A stretch of 64,000 bases of DNA from Aeromonas hydrophila subsp. hydrophila ATCC 7966. Lineage in GTDB: Bacteria; Pseudomonadota; Gammaproteobacteria; Enterobacterales; Aeromonadaceae. Where the stretch lies: assembly GCF_000014805.1 (NCBI RefSeq), contig NC_008570.1, positions 3,957,501 to 4,021,500 on the forward strand. Direction: 5' to 3'. The notes beneath the pieces are model-generated. The model worked only from the letters and a program-made list of their open reading frames with translations, was not told the DNA's origin and made no database searches. Both the position numbers and the translations under genes were made by a program. Of the stretch, positions 1-7,607 are shown piece after piece (the stretch's first letter is position 1; each line of letters opens with the position of its first letter).

Positions 1-86
1 TCTTCTTCGGTGATCAGGGTCTTCACCTTGTTGGCTGCCGCATCCGTCATCTGGATGGGCAACGGGGCTTCTGCTACTGCACTCAT
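1..86 (-). CDS. erpA: Iron-sulfur cluster insertion protein ErpA (5' end only)
   Basis: Only the first 28 codons lie in the window; the gene runs off the left edge. The N-terminus contains TDAAANKVKTLI, which matches the opening of the A-type Fe-S carrier ErpA. Family knowledge: ErpA hands [4Fe-4S] clusters to IspG/H and respiratory enzymes in the cytosol; the cluster-binding cysteines are in the missing part. The ATG at 84-86 follows a good sigma70 promoter overlapped by an IscR-like site. The clcA/hemL neighbourhood is the same as in E. coli, which supports the call. Confidence 0.9.
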   Translation of the reverse strand, partial: MSAVAEAPLPIQMTDAAANKVKTLITEE

Positions 87-131
87 TACTGACCTCACAA
101 CCGTTAAATCCACAAACATGGAAACCGCGAA

Positions 132-160
132 ATTATCCAATACCCGACCATTCAGTTCAA
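132..160 (-). promoter_or_regulatory. sigma70 promoter of erpA
   Basis: On the minus strand a TTGAAC -35 (155-160) and a GATAAT -10 (132-137) are separated by exactly 17 nt, 46 nt upstream of the erpA ATG. Both hexamers are close to consensus. Confidence 0.75.
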
Positions 161-164
161 GTAT
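140..164 (-). promoter_or_regulatory. IscR type 1 binding site for erpA
   Basis: The 25-nt block starts ATACCCGAC and ends TCAAGTAT. By my count it matches the E. coli IscR type 1 consensus (ATASYYGACTR ... YAGTCRRSTAT) at 20 of 25 positions, including both ends. It overlaps the erpA -35 and spacer, so bound [2Fe-2S]-IscR would block the promoter. E. coli erpA is known to be IscR-repressed, so this fits. Confidence 0.7.
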
Positions 165-176
165 TCACCAAGCTTC

Positions 177-872
177 TTACTGTGCGGCCGGCACAGGTGC
201 CGGTGGAGCGACCACCAGCGGCTTGATTACCTCGCCCCATTCAGCCAGCAGTTCCTGAGCCGGTTGCCGACCATCCTTGCTGATGGTGACCCGCACCCGA
301 TCCGGTACAAACCCTTCCGGCAACTGCCAGTTGCCTTCCAGCAGCTGGAAGTAACGCAACGCATAGCGCCCCTCCCCCAACTTCATACCCAGCTCACGGC
401 TGCCGAGGGTTCTGGGCTTGTCGCCCTGACTGCCTTCCACCTTTATCTGTACCTGACCACGAAACAGCTCGCGCTTCTTGGCGGGCTGGGTCAGCACCAG
501 CCGATAGTGATAGCGGCCGGGGATACTGGTCTCCTGCAGGGTAAGGTTGTCGATCACCACCCCCACCTGCTCGCCGGTGGGACGCATGATCCGCTCGAAG
601 AAGGCCAGCTGGCGCTTCTGCTCCTGTACCAGGCCCTCCTGATCCTTGAGCGTCTGCTGCAACTGCTCGAACGCCGCCTTCTGGGTAGCCAGCAGCGTCT
701 CCTTGATGCCGAGCTCGCTCTTGAGCTGGCCAATGGCCTTGCCTTGGCGCTCCAGCGTCTCCTGCTGCACCGTCAGCAGGCTGCTCTGGGCCAGCTCCTG
801 GCGATTACCGACGAAATAGCCGATGAGCGCCCCCACCATCAGCACTGCCAACCACTTCACTATCTGGGACAT
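177..872 (-). CDS. Membrane-anchored coiled-coil protein, DUF6776-like
   Basis: About 231 residues. One N-terminal membrane segment (about residues 5-25, rich in V, L, A and G) is followed by a long Gln/Glu/Leu-rich coiled coil (about 30-105) and a beta-rich C-terminal domain with a proline-rich tail. This layout resembles the DUF6776 family, whose function is unknown. The protein is probably a type II inner-membrane protein facing the periplasm. The ATG at 872 is chosen because AAAGAGG lies just upstream; a longer frame to 896 lacks a ribosome site. It is 86 nt downstream of clcA on the same strand and may be co-transcribed with it. Confidence 0.7.
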   Translation of the reverse strand: MSQIVKWLAVLMVGALIGYFVGNRQELAQSSLLTVQQETLERQGKAIGQLKSELGIKETLLATQKAAFEQLQQTLKDQEGLVQEQKRQLAFFERIMRPTGEQVGVVIDNLTLQETSIPGRYHYRLVLTQPAKKRELFRGQVQIKVEGSQGDKPRTLGSRELGMKLGEGRYALRYFQLLEGNWQLPEGFVPDRVRVTISKDGRQPAQELLAEWGEVIKPLVVAPPAPVPAAQ

Positions 873-958
873 AAGGCCTCTTTTGTTACTGCGCATACTG
901 CGGCCACGCTCCCTTCACTATACGCGACTCAAGCAGATTCAGGCCGGCAGACAAAGGG

Positions 959-2353
959 TTAACCGGCGGTGACGCCGCTTTCTCCCCGCTTTTGACGCGC
1001 AGCGAGCCGTAAAGTTCGCTCGAGGATCTGGGAATAAATCGGGCGGCCACCCAACCACTGCGCCACCAGGGTCGCACCGACCGTGGTGATCATCATGGGC
1101 AGGATCAGCTGATAGTTGTCAGTCATCTCGGTCACCAGCACGATCCCCGTGATGGGAGCACGCACGGTAGCGGCAAACAGCGCGCCCATACCGGCAATGG
1201 CAAAGGCGCCGGGCTCGATGCCCAGCTCCGGGAAGGCCGCATGAAACAGGTGGCCAAACACCACCCCGAACAGGGTGCCCAGCGCCAGGGTCGGGGCAAA
1301 CACCCCGCCCGGTGCGCCGGAGCAGAAACAGACCAGGGTGGCCACCAGCCGGATGGAGAAGATGAGGAACAGGGTGGCCATCGCATACTCTCCGCCCATC
1401 AGATGGGGGATGAGCTCGGTACCGCCGCCGGTCACCGCCGGGGCAACCAGCGACAGCACGCCGAAGGTCCCCGCCACCAGCGTCCCGATGGCCACGAAAC
1501 GGTGGCGTTTGTTTTGATGCAACGCCAGATAACCATCCTGACAGGCCAGCACCAGCTTGTTGAAGACGAAACCCAGCACGCCGAAAGCGGCTCCCATGAA
1601 GAGGAACAGCCAGAGCGCCCTGAGGGCAGGCGCATCGTAGTGAGGCAAGCTGATCACCGCCCCCTGCCCCTTCATGTTCTGCAGCATCAGGGTCGCCATG
1701 ATGGCGGAGATGCCCACCGCCTTGATGGCCAGAAAGGAGTAGCGAAACTGCGGGCGCATCTCCTCCATCACGAACAGGATCCCCGCCAGCGGCGCATTGA
1801 AGGCCGCGGCCAGACCACCGGCCGCCCCGGCTGCCAGCAGGGCGTGGCCATGCTCCTTGGGCAGCCGGAAGATATCCGCCACCATCTTGCCGAGGTTGCC
1901 GCCGATCTGTACCGACGGTCCTTCCCGCCCCAGCACCATGCCGGAGCTCAGGGTGCAGATGCCACCGAAGAACTTGACCGGCAACACCCGCCACCAGCGT
2001 ACCGGGCGCAGCTCGTCCATGGCCCCCTCAATCTCGGGAATGCCGGAACCACCCGCCTCGGGCGCAAAGGCATGGGTCAGGAAATAGCCAATGCAACCCA
2101 GCAAGGCGCTGAAACCAAAGCCGAGCAGGCCGAGCTGCCACCAGGGGCGATCGGCCAGCAGGTCGACACGCTGCTGTGCCAGCCAGTGCACGCCGGACTC
2201 GAACAGTCCGCAGACCAACCCGGCCAAGGTGCCGACCAGCGCCGCCAACAGCAGCACCAGCAGGGGCATCTTGTCTTGATGAATGATCCGCCGCAGGACG
2301 GGGCCGCGGGGAGGTGAGAGCGGTTCGGAGGAGGAGAGAGCTTGTTGCGACAT
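959..2353 (-). CDS. clcA: ClC-family H+/Cl- exchange transporter
   Basis: 464 residues, the usual ClcA length, with many hydrophobic helices. All ClC selectivity-filter signatures are present: GSGIPE (about 102-107), GREGP (142-146) with the gating glutamate at 144, and GAPGGVFAP near 345. The intracellular proton glutamate is in the conserved MEEMRPQFR stretch near 197. The protein should exchange two Cl- for one H+ across the inner membrane; in E. coli this supports extreme acid resistance. No cytoplasmic CBS domains are present. It is divergent from hemL and next to erpA, as in E. coli. There is no strong ribosome site before the ATG, so the start is the least certain part. Confidence 0.95.
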   Translation of the reverse strand: MSQQALSSSEPLSPPRGPVLRRIIHQDKMPLLVLLLAALVGTLAGLVCGLFESGVHWLAQQRVDLLADRPWWQLGLLGFGFSALLGCIGYFLTHAFAPEAGGSGIPEIEGAMDELRPVRWWRVLPVKFFGGICTLSSGMVLGREGPSVQIGGNLGKMVADIFRLPKEHGHALLAAGAAGGLAAAFNAPLAGILFVMEEMRPQFRYSFLAIKAVGISAIMATLMLQNMKGQGAVISLPHYDAPALRALWLFLFMGAAFGVLGFVFNKLVLACQDGYLALHQNKRHRFVAIGTLVAGTFGVLSLVAPAVTGGGTELIPHLMGGEYAMATLFLIFSIRLVATLVCFCSGAPGGVFAPTLALGTLFGVVFGHLFHAAFPELGIEPGAFAIAGMGALFAATVRAPITGIVLVTEMTDNYQLILPMMITTVGATLVAQWLGGRPIYSQILERTLRLAARQKRGESGVTAG

Positions 2354-2410
2354 GAAAAAACCACATTCGTTTGCTGACGGAGGTGACGATCATCCGGCCT
2401 GCTGTCCGGC

Positions 2411-2439
2411 TGCCCAGCACCGGGCCTTTCTGCTATAGT
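2411..2439 (+). promoter_or_regulatory. Possible hemL promoter
   Basis: A good -10 (TATAGT, 2434-2439) has only a weak -35 (TGCCCA, 2411-2416) 17 nt away. If real, it gives hemL a leader of about 130 nt. Confidence 0.35.
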
Positions 2440-2575
2440 CGGCCCGTTTCATTTAACACGGGGCAGTCCTTGGCCGGGGTCAAGAGCGCAAGCATACTCC
2501 AGCGTCCCCTGACTGCCGAGCCGCAATCGGCCACCTGCGCCTGTGTGACGACCAAAATCCCATTAAGGATGATCC

Positions 2576-3862
2576 ATGTCAAAATCAGATCAGCTGTTTG
2601 AACAGGCCCGCCAGACCATTCCGGGCGGCGTCAACTCACCGGTCCGCGCCTTCAATGGGGTCGGCGGCACACCCCGCTTTATCGATCACGCCGATGGCGC
2701 CTACCTCTATGACGTGGATGGCCAGGCCTATGTGGATTACATCGGTTCCTGGGGCCCCATGCTACTGGGTCACAACCACCCGGCCATCAAGGCCGCCGTC
2801 ATCAAGGCGGTGGAGAAAGGGCTGAGCTACGGCGCACCGACCGAGATCGAAGTGCTGATGGCCGAGAAGGTGCGCCAGATCGTCCCCTCCATGGAGCAGG
2901 TGCGGATGGTCAACTCCGGCACCGAGGCGACCATGAGCGCCATCCGGCTGGCCCGCGGCTACACCGGTCGCGACAAGATCGTCAAATTCGAAGGCTGCTA
3001 CCACGGTCACGCCGACTCCCTGCTGGTCAAGGCCGGCTCCGGCGCGCTGACCCTGGGTCAGCCCAACAGCCCGGGCGTACCGGCCGACTTTGCCAAGCAC
3101 ACCCTCACCTGCGTGTTCAACGATCTGGACTCGGTGTGCGAAGCCTTCACCCAATACGGCAGCGAGATCGCCTGCATCATCGTCGAGCCGGTGGCCGGCA
3201 ACATGAACTGCATCCCGCCGGTACCCGGCTTTCTGGAAGGGCTGCGCGCCATCTGTGACGAGGCCGGCGCCCTGCTGATCCTGGACGAGGTGATGACCGG
3301 CTTCCGCGTTTCCCTGCGCGGCGCCCAGGGCCACTACAACATCGACCCGGATCTCACCACCCTCGGCAAGATCATTGGTGCCGGTATGCCGGTCGGCGCC
3401 TTCGGCGGCAAGAAGAAGGTGATGCAGCACATCGCCCCGACCGGCCCCGTCTATCAGGCCGGCACTCTCTCCGGCAACCCGGTGGCCATGGCTGCCGGCC
3501 TCACCATGCTGGATCTGCTGCTGGAGCCGGGCCTCTATGAGCAGCTGAGCGCCAAGACCGCCCGTGTCGCCGAAGGGCTGAAAGCCGCTGCTGCCAAGCA
3601 CGGCATCCCGCTCGCCATCAACTACGTCGGCGGCATGTTCGGCTTCTTCTTCACCGACGAGCCCGAGGTCACCCGCTACGAGCAGGTGACCCGCTGCGAC
3701 ATGGAACGCTTCAAGCGCTTCTATCATCTGATGCTGGAAGAGGGCGTCTACCTGGCGCCGAGCGCCTACGAGGCGGGCTTCCTGTCGCTGGCGCACGGCG
3801 ACAAGGAGATTGAACACACCCTGGCCGCCGCCGAGCGCAGCTTCGCCAAGCTAGCTGGCTAA
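2576..3862 (+). CDS. hemL: Glutamate-1-semialdehyde 2,1-aminomutase
   Basis: 428 residues, full length for the family. It is a PLP-dependent class III aminotransferase that converts glutamate-1-semialdehyde to 5-aminolevulinate, the last step of the C5 route to tetrapyrroles. Visible features are the [15 protein letters not shown] cofactor region (113-127), the LDEVMTGFR stretch (236-244) whose Asp contacts PLP, and the Schiff-base lysine 265 in [10 protein letters not shown]. The ATG follows AAGGATGATCC, an acceptable ribosome site. A strong terminator follows, so the gene is a single transcription unit, divergent from clcA. Confidence 0.97.
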   Translation: MSKSDQLFEQARQTIPGGVNSPVRAFNGVGGTPRFIDHADGAYLYDVDGQAYVDYIGSWGPMLLGHNHPAIKAAVIKAVEKGLSYGAPTEIEVLMAEKVRQIVPSMEQVRMVNSGTEATMSAIRLARGYTGRDKIVKFEGCYHGHADSLLVKAGSGALTLGQPNSPGVPADFAKHTLTCVFNDLDSVCEAFTQYGSEIACIIVEPVAGNMNCIPPVPGFLEGLRAICDEAGALLILDEVMTGFRVSLRGAQGHYNIDPDLTTLGKIIGAGMPVGAFGGKKKVMQHIAPTGPVYQAGTLSGNPVAMAAGLTMLDLLLEPGLYEQLSAKTARVAEGLKAAAAKHGIPLAINYVGGMFGFFFTDEPEVTRYEQVTRCDMERFKRFYHLMLEEGVYLAPSAYEAGFLSLAHGDKEIEHTLAAAERSFAKLAG

Positions 3863-3877
3863 GCCGCCGCTTGTCGC

Positions 3878-3904
3878 AAAAGGGCCCTTCACGGGCCCTT
3901 TTTT
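3878..3904 (+). terminator. Rho-independent terminator of hemL
   Basis: A 10-bp perfect stem, AAAAGGGCCC with GGGCCCTTTT, has a 5-nt loop and is followed by more T. Confidence 0.9.
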
Positions 3905-4071
3905 ATTGCAGCTTCAATCTCCCTCGGTACGCCCGATGTTGGTGCAGACTTTGTGCGAATGGCACAGCACTGTCACCAAACGGTGCATATCCCGCCCCTC
4001 TGCCCGTCATAAAACCGGCCCACAATTTGCACCCAGCAAGTTGAATGCAAGCCCGTTTGAGCGAGGTGTAT

Positions 4072-4887
4072 ATGGCGGAAATGAGCCCCATCGATGTGCT
4101 GCGACGCTATCAGGAGTACGAAGCCGAACTGGCCCCCCTGCTGCTGGGACTGCTCACGGCATCGCCCGATTCACTCAGCAGTTATCCCTTTATCCTGAAC
4201 CAGGCACCCAGCCGGGAACCACTCGGGATCCTGCCGCCGGTACCGGCGCCGCAAGCCCGTTTGCATCTAATCGTGAGAGGCCAGGGCCGTGAGCTGACCC
4301 TCTGTCTGAACCAGCTCATCGCCTGGCTGATGGGGGACAGGGAACGACGTCGGGCCATGCCCTGGTTCAAGGGGGTTTATGTGGTACTGAGTCTGGCGCT
4401 GTTTCTGATCGTCGCGACGCTCATCTGGCACGGGCTGGAGCAGCTCTATCTGCTGCTGTGCGGGGCGCAGCAGAACCGGCTGGGGGCCTTCAGTGCCATC
4501 ATCTTCCTGACCCTGGCGCTGGCAGTATTCGACTTGGGCAAAACCATTCTGGAAGAGGAGGTGCTGCTGCATAAGGACATCTTTCGCCACAGCGCCATTC
4601 GCCGCACCATTACCCGCTTCATCGCCGCCATCTTGATCGCGGTCTCCATCGAGGGGTTGCTGTTGCTGTTCAAGGGATCATTAGGCCAGAGCGAACTGCT
4701 CTGGCCGGCGGTGGGTGTGATGGGGTGTGCCGTGGGGCTGCTGCTGGCCCTCGGGCTCTATGTGTTTCTGGGGGCCAGGGCCGAAGCGGCGCTGGTGCAG
4801 GCCAGCCTGCGACCTCTGCCAGCCGGAGTTGCAGTGCCCGCCGCGCCGCCCGCCAAGAAGCGGGCATGGTCCAGGAGGTATAGATAA
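4072..4887 (+). CDS. Membrane protein of unknown function
   Basis: About 271 residues. I do not recognise a family. Residues 1-100 look soluble and cytoplasmic; about four hydrophobic segments follow (near 105-125, 142-160, 186-205 and 215-240), with an acidic/basic stretch (EEEVLLHKD) between the second and third. ATG 4072 is chosen over 4045 because GAGG lies just upstream. The last ~23 residues (Pro/Ala then Lys/Arg-rich) are encoded in a copy of the 3' end of the convergent tauE-like gene read on its opposite strand, so this tail is a recent, non-ancestral addition. The convergent neighbour starts its 3' end 60 nt away. Confidence 0.65.
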   Translation: MAEMSPIDVLRRYQEYEAELAPLLLGLLTASPDSLSSYPFILNQAPSREPLGILPPVPAPQARLHLIVRGQGRELTLCLNQLIAWLMGDRERRRAMPWFKGVYVVLSLALFLIVATLIWHGLEQLYLLLCGAQQNRLGAFSAIIFLTLALAVFDLGKTILEEEVLLHKDIFRHSAIRRTITRFIAAILIAVSIEGLLLLFKGSLGQSELLWPAVGVMGCAVGLLLALGLYVFLGARAEAALVQASLRPLPAGVAVPAAPPAKKRAWSRRYR

Positions 4888-4898
4888 CGCTGAAGGCC
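4816..4898. repeat. Duplicated fragment, copy 1 (end of membrane-protein gene)
   Basis: This 83-nt block matches 4962-5044 at a constant offset of 146 nt with no gap and 12 mismatches by my count. On the minus strand it still reads as a diverged tauE C-terminus (YTSWTM, ASWRAARRA). On the plus strand it supplies the C-terminus and stop of the gene at 4072-4887. Confidence 0.9.
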
Positions 4899-4947
4899 TG
4901 TAATCACGTCAATACTCCACGGCCAGCACCGACTCGCGCCGAACTGG

Positions 4948-5850
4948 CTAACCAGTGACGCCTGCCAGCCGGGGTGGTGGCGCCCGCCGTGCCGCCCGCC
5001 AGGAGGCGTACATGGTCCAGGAGGTATAGATGACGATGAAGGCCACCAGCCATTTGAGCATCGCCATGTCCATGGATTTGACCAGCATGGCCGCCAGCAC
5101 CACGCCGACAGGGCCGAAAATGGCCACCGCCAGCACCGCCTTGGCATCGAAGGCCCCCTTGCGGATGAAGGTGCCCGCCGAGAAGACGCTGAGCACGGCG
5201 GTGGAGCCCATCATGATGGGAAACGCCGCCAGCGGATTCATGCCGAGCAGATAGACCAGGGTCATGCAGGGGGCGAACAGGCCGATGCCCACGTTCATCA
5301 GCACGCCGAAGATGAAGTTGCCGAGCAGCGCGATCCCGAGCTTGTAACCGGTCAGCCCCATGGCATCGCCGCCGAGGGGGAACAGCCCAAGCAGGCCCGC
5401 GAAGATGAGGCCGGCCACCACCAGCAGGGAGACCGCCATCACCAGCCGGATGGTCTGGCGATCGAACGAGGCGACGTGGCGCGCCCCCCAGGCTGCCCCG
5501 GCGGCCGCGGCCACCATCATGCCGATGAGGGTGAGCGGATCTACCTGCACGGCGCCGATGAAGATCAACGACTGAGTAACCGTCGGCAACACGCACTGAC
5601 CGTTGAGGGTGCCCGGCAGCAGCCGATCGTCGATCAGCTTGAACTGCTTGTAGCAGGCGGTCTTCACCGCGAAGCTGCCAACCCCCAGGGTATCGAGAAA
5701 ATTGGCAACAAAACCGATGGCCGCCACCGGCCAGAAGGGGGTCGATTCCAGCTCCCCCTGTTGCCGTTTGTGCCACCAGGCCCGTACCAGCATGAAGATG
5801 AACACCAGGGCGCAGATGATGAATATCAGGCGCAAAAGATTAATTAACAT
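4948..5850 (-). CDS. TauE/SafE-family sulfite/organosulfonate exporter-like permease
   Basis: 300 residues, mostly hydrophobic, with about eight to nine membrane helices in two repeated halves as in the TauE/SafE (former DUF81) family. Conserved-looking glycine-rich patches include GFVANFLDTLGVGSF (about 50-64) and the family-type segment NVGIGLFAPCMTL in the second half. Family members export sulfite, sulfoacetate or related anions, but the substrate here is unknown. The ATG is preceded by GGAG at 8 nt. A near-perfect FNR-type half-site pair lies upstream. Its 3' end was partly duplicated into the neighbouring gene. Confidence 0.85.
   Translation of the reverse strand: MLINLLRLIFIICALVFIFMLVRAWWHKRQQGELESTPFWPVAAIGFVANFLDTLGVGSFAVKTACYKQFKLIDDRLLPGTLNGQCVLPTVTQSLIFIGAVQVDPLTLIGMMVAAAAGAAWGARHVASFDRQTIRLVMAVSLLVVAGLIFAGLLGLFPLGGDAMGLTGYKLGIALLGNFIFGVLMNVGIGLFAPCMTLVYLLGMNPLAAFPIMMGSTAVLSVFSAGTFIRKGAFDAKAVLAVAIFGPVGVVLAAMLVKSMDMAMLKWLVAFIVIYTSWTMYASWRAARRAPPPRLAGVTG
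4962..5044. repeat. Duplicated fragment, copy 2 (3' end of the tauE-like gene)
   Basis: This is the likely parent copy. It encodes roughly residues 269-296 of the TauE/SafE protein on the minus strand. See copy 1 at 4816-4898. Confidence 0.9.
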
Positions 5851-5903
5851 ACAGAGTTCTCCAGCAACGGGCGGCGATTCTAAGGCAGCAAAAATAAAAA
5901 ATC

Positions 5904-5917
5904 TTGGTCAGGATCAA
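5904..5917. promoter_or_regulatory. FNR-like site upstream of the tauE-like gene
   Basis: TTGGTCAGGATCAA matches the FNR consensus TTGAT-N4-ATCAA at 9 of 10 defined positions. It lies 54-67 nt upstream of the ATG at 5850, a usual activator or repressor distance. No strong -35/-10 pair was found to fix its role. Confidence 0.4.
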
Positions 5918-6073
5918 GCATTCAGCCCATGCAAACGATTATCTGGAGAAAGTCATGACGAGCACGCCCGAACGAATCTGCTAATACTTGTCTATGAGGG
6001 CCAGCAGGCCTGGGGCCACCGGTGGTAGTCATGGTCATTTCGCGACGACCACAGTCACCGGCGGGAAGTAGCC

Positions 6074-6107
6074 AAAAAGAAGGCCGGTATGCACCGACCT
6101 TCTTTTT
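6074..6107 (-). terminator. Rho-independent terminator of the lpxT-like gene
   Basis: The stem is made by AAAAAGAAGG with CCTTCTTTTT, extended inward by CCGGT/ACCG. On the minus strand the hairpin ends in a T run, just beyond the stop codon at 6107-6109. Confidence 0.75.
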
Positions 6108-6829
6108 TATTGCTGACTCGCCGGCGTTTTGCCCGCCAGCCACTGCCAGCCCGGCAGACGTGGCAGTCGCTGGGCGATCCAGCCGATCAGCGCATCCGAC
6201 AGCCCGGTCAACAGCAGCAGCGGCAAGCAGAGCAGGGTCAGCGACAGGGCCCCCACATAGACATCCGTCAGCCAGTGAGCGCCGGAGAGGATGCGGGGCG
6301 CCGAGAACAACGGCACCATCAGCAGCGCGGTCACCCCGGCCCAGCGCGGCAGATGGCGCAGGGCAAAGCCGGCGAAGATCATCAGGAACAGGGCGTGATC
6401 GCCGGGGAAGCTGTCGCTGGAGGAGTCCTTGGTCGGGATCCCGCTGAGCTGGGTCACCCGCAGCGCGTCCGCCACCGTCAGGGTCGGGCTGGGCCGGCTG
6501 ACCGGCAGCAGATGACCGAACTGGTTGATCAGCAGGGCTCCCAGCAGCATGACGATCCCCATGGCCACCAGCCGGCGGCGTCCCTGCTCGTCCGCACGCC
6601 AGAAGCAGCGAGAGAGGATCAGCCCCATGCAGGAGAGTACCGCCAGATCGAACAGCCGGTTGTTGGTCACGGCCACCAGATCGGCCCACCACTGAGCCTG
6701 ACCCAGCCAGCCATTGACCAGATGGAAGACGGCGAGATCCCACTGATCCCAGGGGCCATGATCGGGCAGAGCGGCCCAACTGATGGCGATGAGACCACCC
6801 AACAGATAACAGGGTATAAATTTGCGCAT
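6107..6829 (-). CDS. lpxT: PAP2-family lipid A phosphotransferase, LpxT-like
   Basis: 240 residues with six probable membrane helices. The three PAP2 motifs are visible: PVSRPSPT (near 110), SDSFPGDHA (near 138) and SGAHWLTD (near 186), giving the catalytic His/His/Asp set. The segments VTNNRLFD, IPTKDSSSDSFPGDH and the GRRR loop closely resemble E. coli LpxT. LpxT moves a phosphate from undecaprenyl pyrophosphate to lipid A at the periplasmic face, giving the 1-diphosphate form and recycling the carrier. A plain PAP2 phosphatase is the alternative. A CRP-like site lies upstream. Confidence 0.8.
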   Translation of the reverse strand: MRKFIPCYLLGGLIAISWAALPDHGPWDQWDLAVFHLVNGWLGQAQWWADLVAVTNNRLFDLAVLSCMGLILSRCFWRADEQGRRRLVAMGIVMLLGALLINQFGHLLPVSRPSPTLTVADALRVTQLSGIPTKDSSSDSFPGDHALFLMIFAGFALRHLPRWAGVTALLMVPLFSAPRILSGAHWLTDVYVGALSLTLLCLPLLLLTGLSDALIGWIAQRLPRLPGWQWLAGKTPASQQ

Positions 6830-6878
6830 ACGGACTCTCCTCCCCGAAAAATGGGGCCGTATTTTAAAGCATAAAAAG

Positions 6879-6894
6879 CGTGACGTGAATCACA
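6879..6894. promoter_or_regulatory. CRP-like site upstream of lpxT
   Basis: CGTGA-N6-TCACA matches the CRP core TGTGA-N6-TCACA at 9 of 10 positions. On the minus strand a TAAAAT -10 (6861-6866) with a weak TTCACG -35 lies beside it. The site therefore overlaps the -35 region of the probable lpxT promoter, more like a repressor position. Confidence 0.5.
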
Positions 6895-7004
6895 CAAACG
6901 AGGGAGGAAAGAGTCATGCCTCCTATCCGGAAAGCCGGTGCGTCCCCTGCCGGCTTGGCCTGTTGCAGCCTTGCGGCTAGTATGGAGTCCCTCTATTTCG
7001 CGAG

Positions 7005-7532
7005 ATGACGAGTGTTATGCGCAGCTACCTTCGGATGATGCTGTTTGCCCTGGGCCTGCTGGCCGGCGTGCAGATCCCGGGTCTGATCGACCTCTACTAC
7101 CAGCGGCTGGATGCCCGCCTGCAACAGGCCAGCCTCAGCCTGGCCCCTTTTCAGGAGACGGCGGACCAGCATTTCAACGGCGATCTGACGGCCCTGGTCA
7201 ACCACTACCGCACCAACCCGGATCCGGTATTCGCCAAAGATGCTGCCAGCCTGCAGCTACTGGTCAGCCAGCGCCAGACCCTGCAGCAGGAGAGCGTCTA
7301 CAAGCACCATCCCTGGTACCGGCAACTCTCCCACCTGCTACTGCGCGCCGAGCCCCAGCTCTGGCAGGATACCCTGCAAAACTACAGCTACGTGGTGCCG
7401 TTCAAGGAGGCCGCCATCGTCTGCGGCATGGCGGCAGGCCTGCTGGCAGCCCTGCTTGGCGATCTGCTGCTCAGCCTGGTGCTGTTGCCGTTTCGCCGGC
7501 AGCAGCCCCGCACACGCTACACGCCGCGCTGA
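7005..7532 (+). CDS. DUF2937-like inner-membrane protein
   Basis: 175 residues (171 if ATG 7017 is used; neither start has a good ribosome site). A short N-terminal hydrophobic segment with GVQIPGLIDLYYQRL, a charged helical middle (about 35-125), and a second membrane region near 140-165 followed by an Arg-rich tail all resemble the DUF2937 family. Its function is unknown. Two membrane anchors with a large loop are likely. It is convergent with the HD-GYP gene, sharing a 39-nt terminator. Confidence 0.65.
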   Translation: MTSVMRSYLRMMLFALGLLAGVQIPGLIDLYYQRLDARLQQASLSLAPFQETADQHFNGDLTALVNHYRTNPDPVFAKDAASLQLLVSQRQTLQQESVYKHHPWYRQLSHLLLRAEPQLWQDTLQNYSYVVPFKEAAIVCGMAAGLLAALLGDLLLSLVLLPFRRQQPRTRYTPR

Positions 7533-7560
7533 CGAAACCGACGCGGTGGCGCAGGCAGCC

Positions 7561-7599
7561 GGAAACAACAAAGGGGCCAGTGGCCCCTTTGTTGTTTCC
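7561..7599. terminator. Bidirectional terminator between DUF2937 and HD-GYP genes
   Basis: A 19-nt perfect inverted repeat around one central base; its arms start GGAAACAACAAAGGGG and end CCCCTTTGTTGTTTCC. It has A and T tracts on the two sides, so it can serve both convergent genes. Confidence 0.85.
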
Positions 7600-7607
7600 G
7601 GTCGGTG

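Noticed and set aside
1241-2317. 358-codon plus-strand frame opposite clcA, and similar long frames opposite hemL, mrcB, hrpB and pcnB
   Set aside because: Typical GC-rich antisense frames with Gln/His/Arg-rich translations and no domain or ribosome site.
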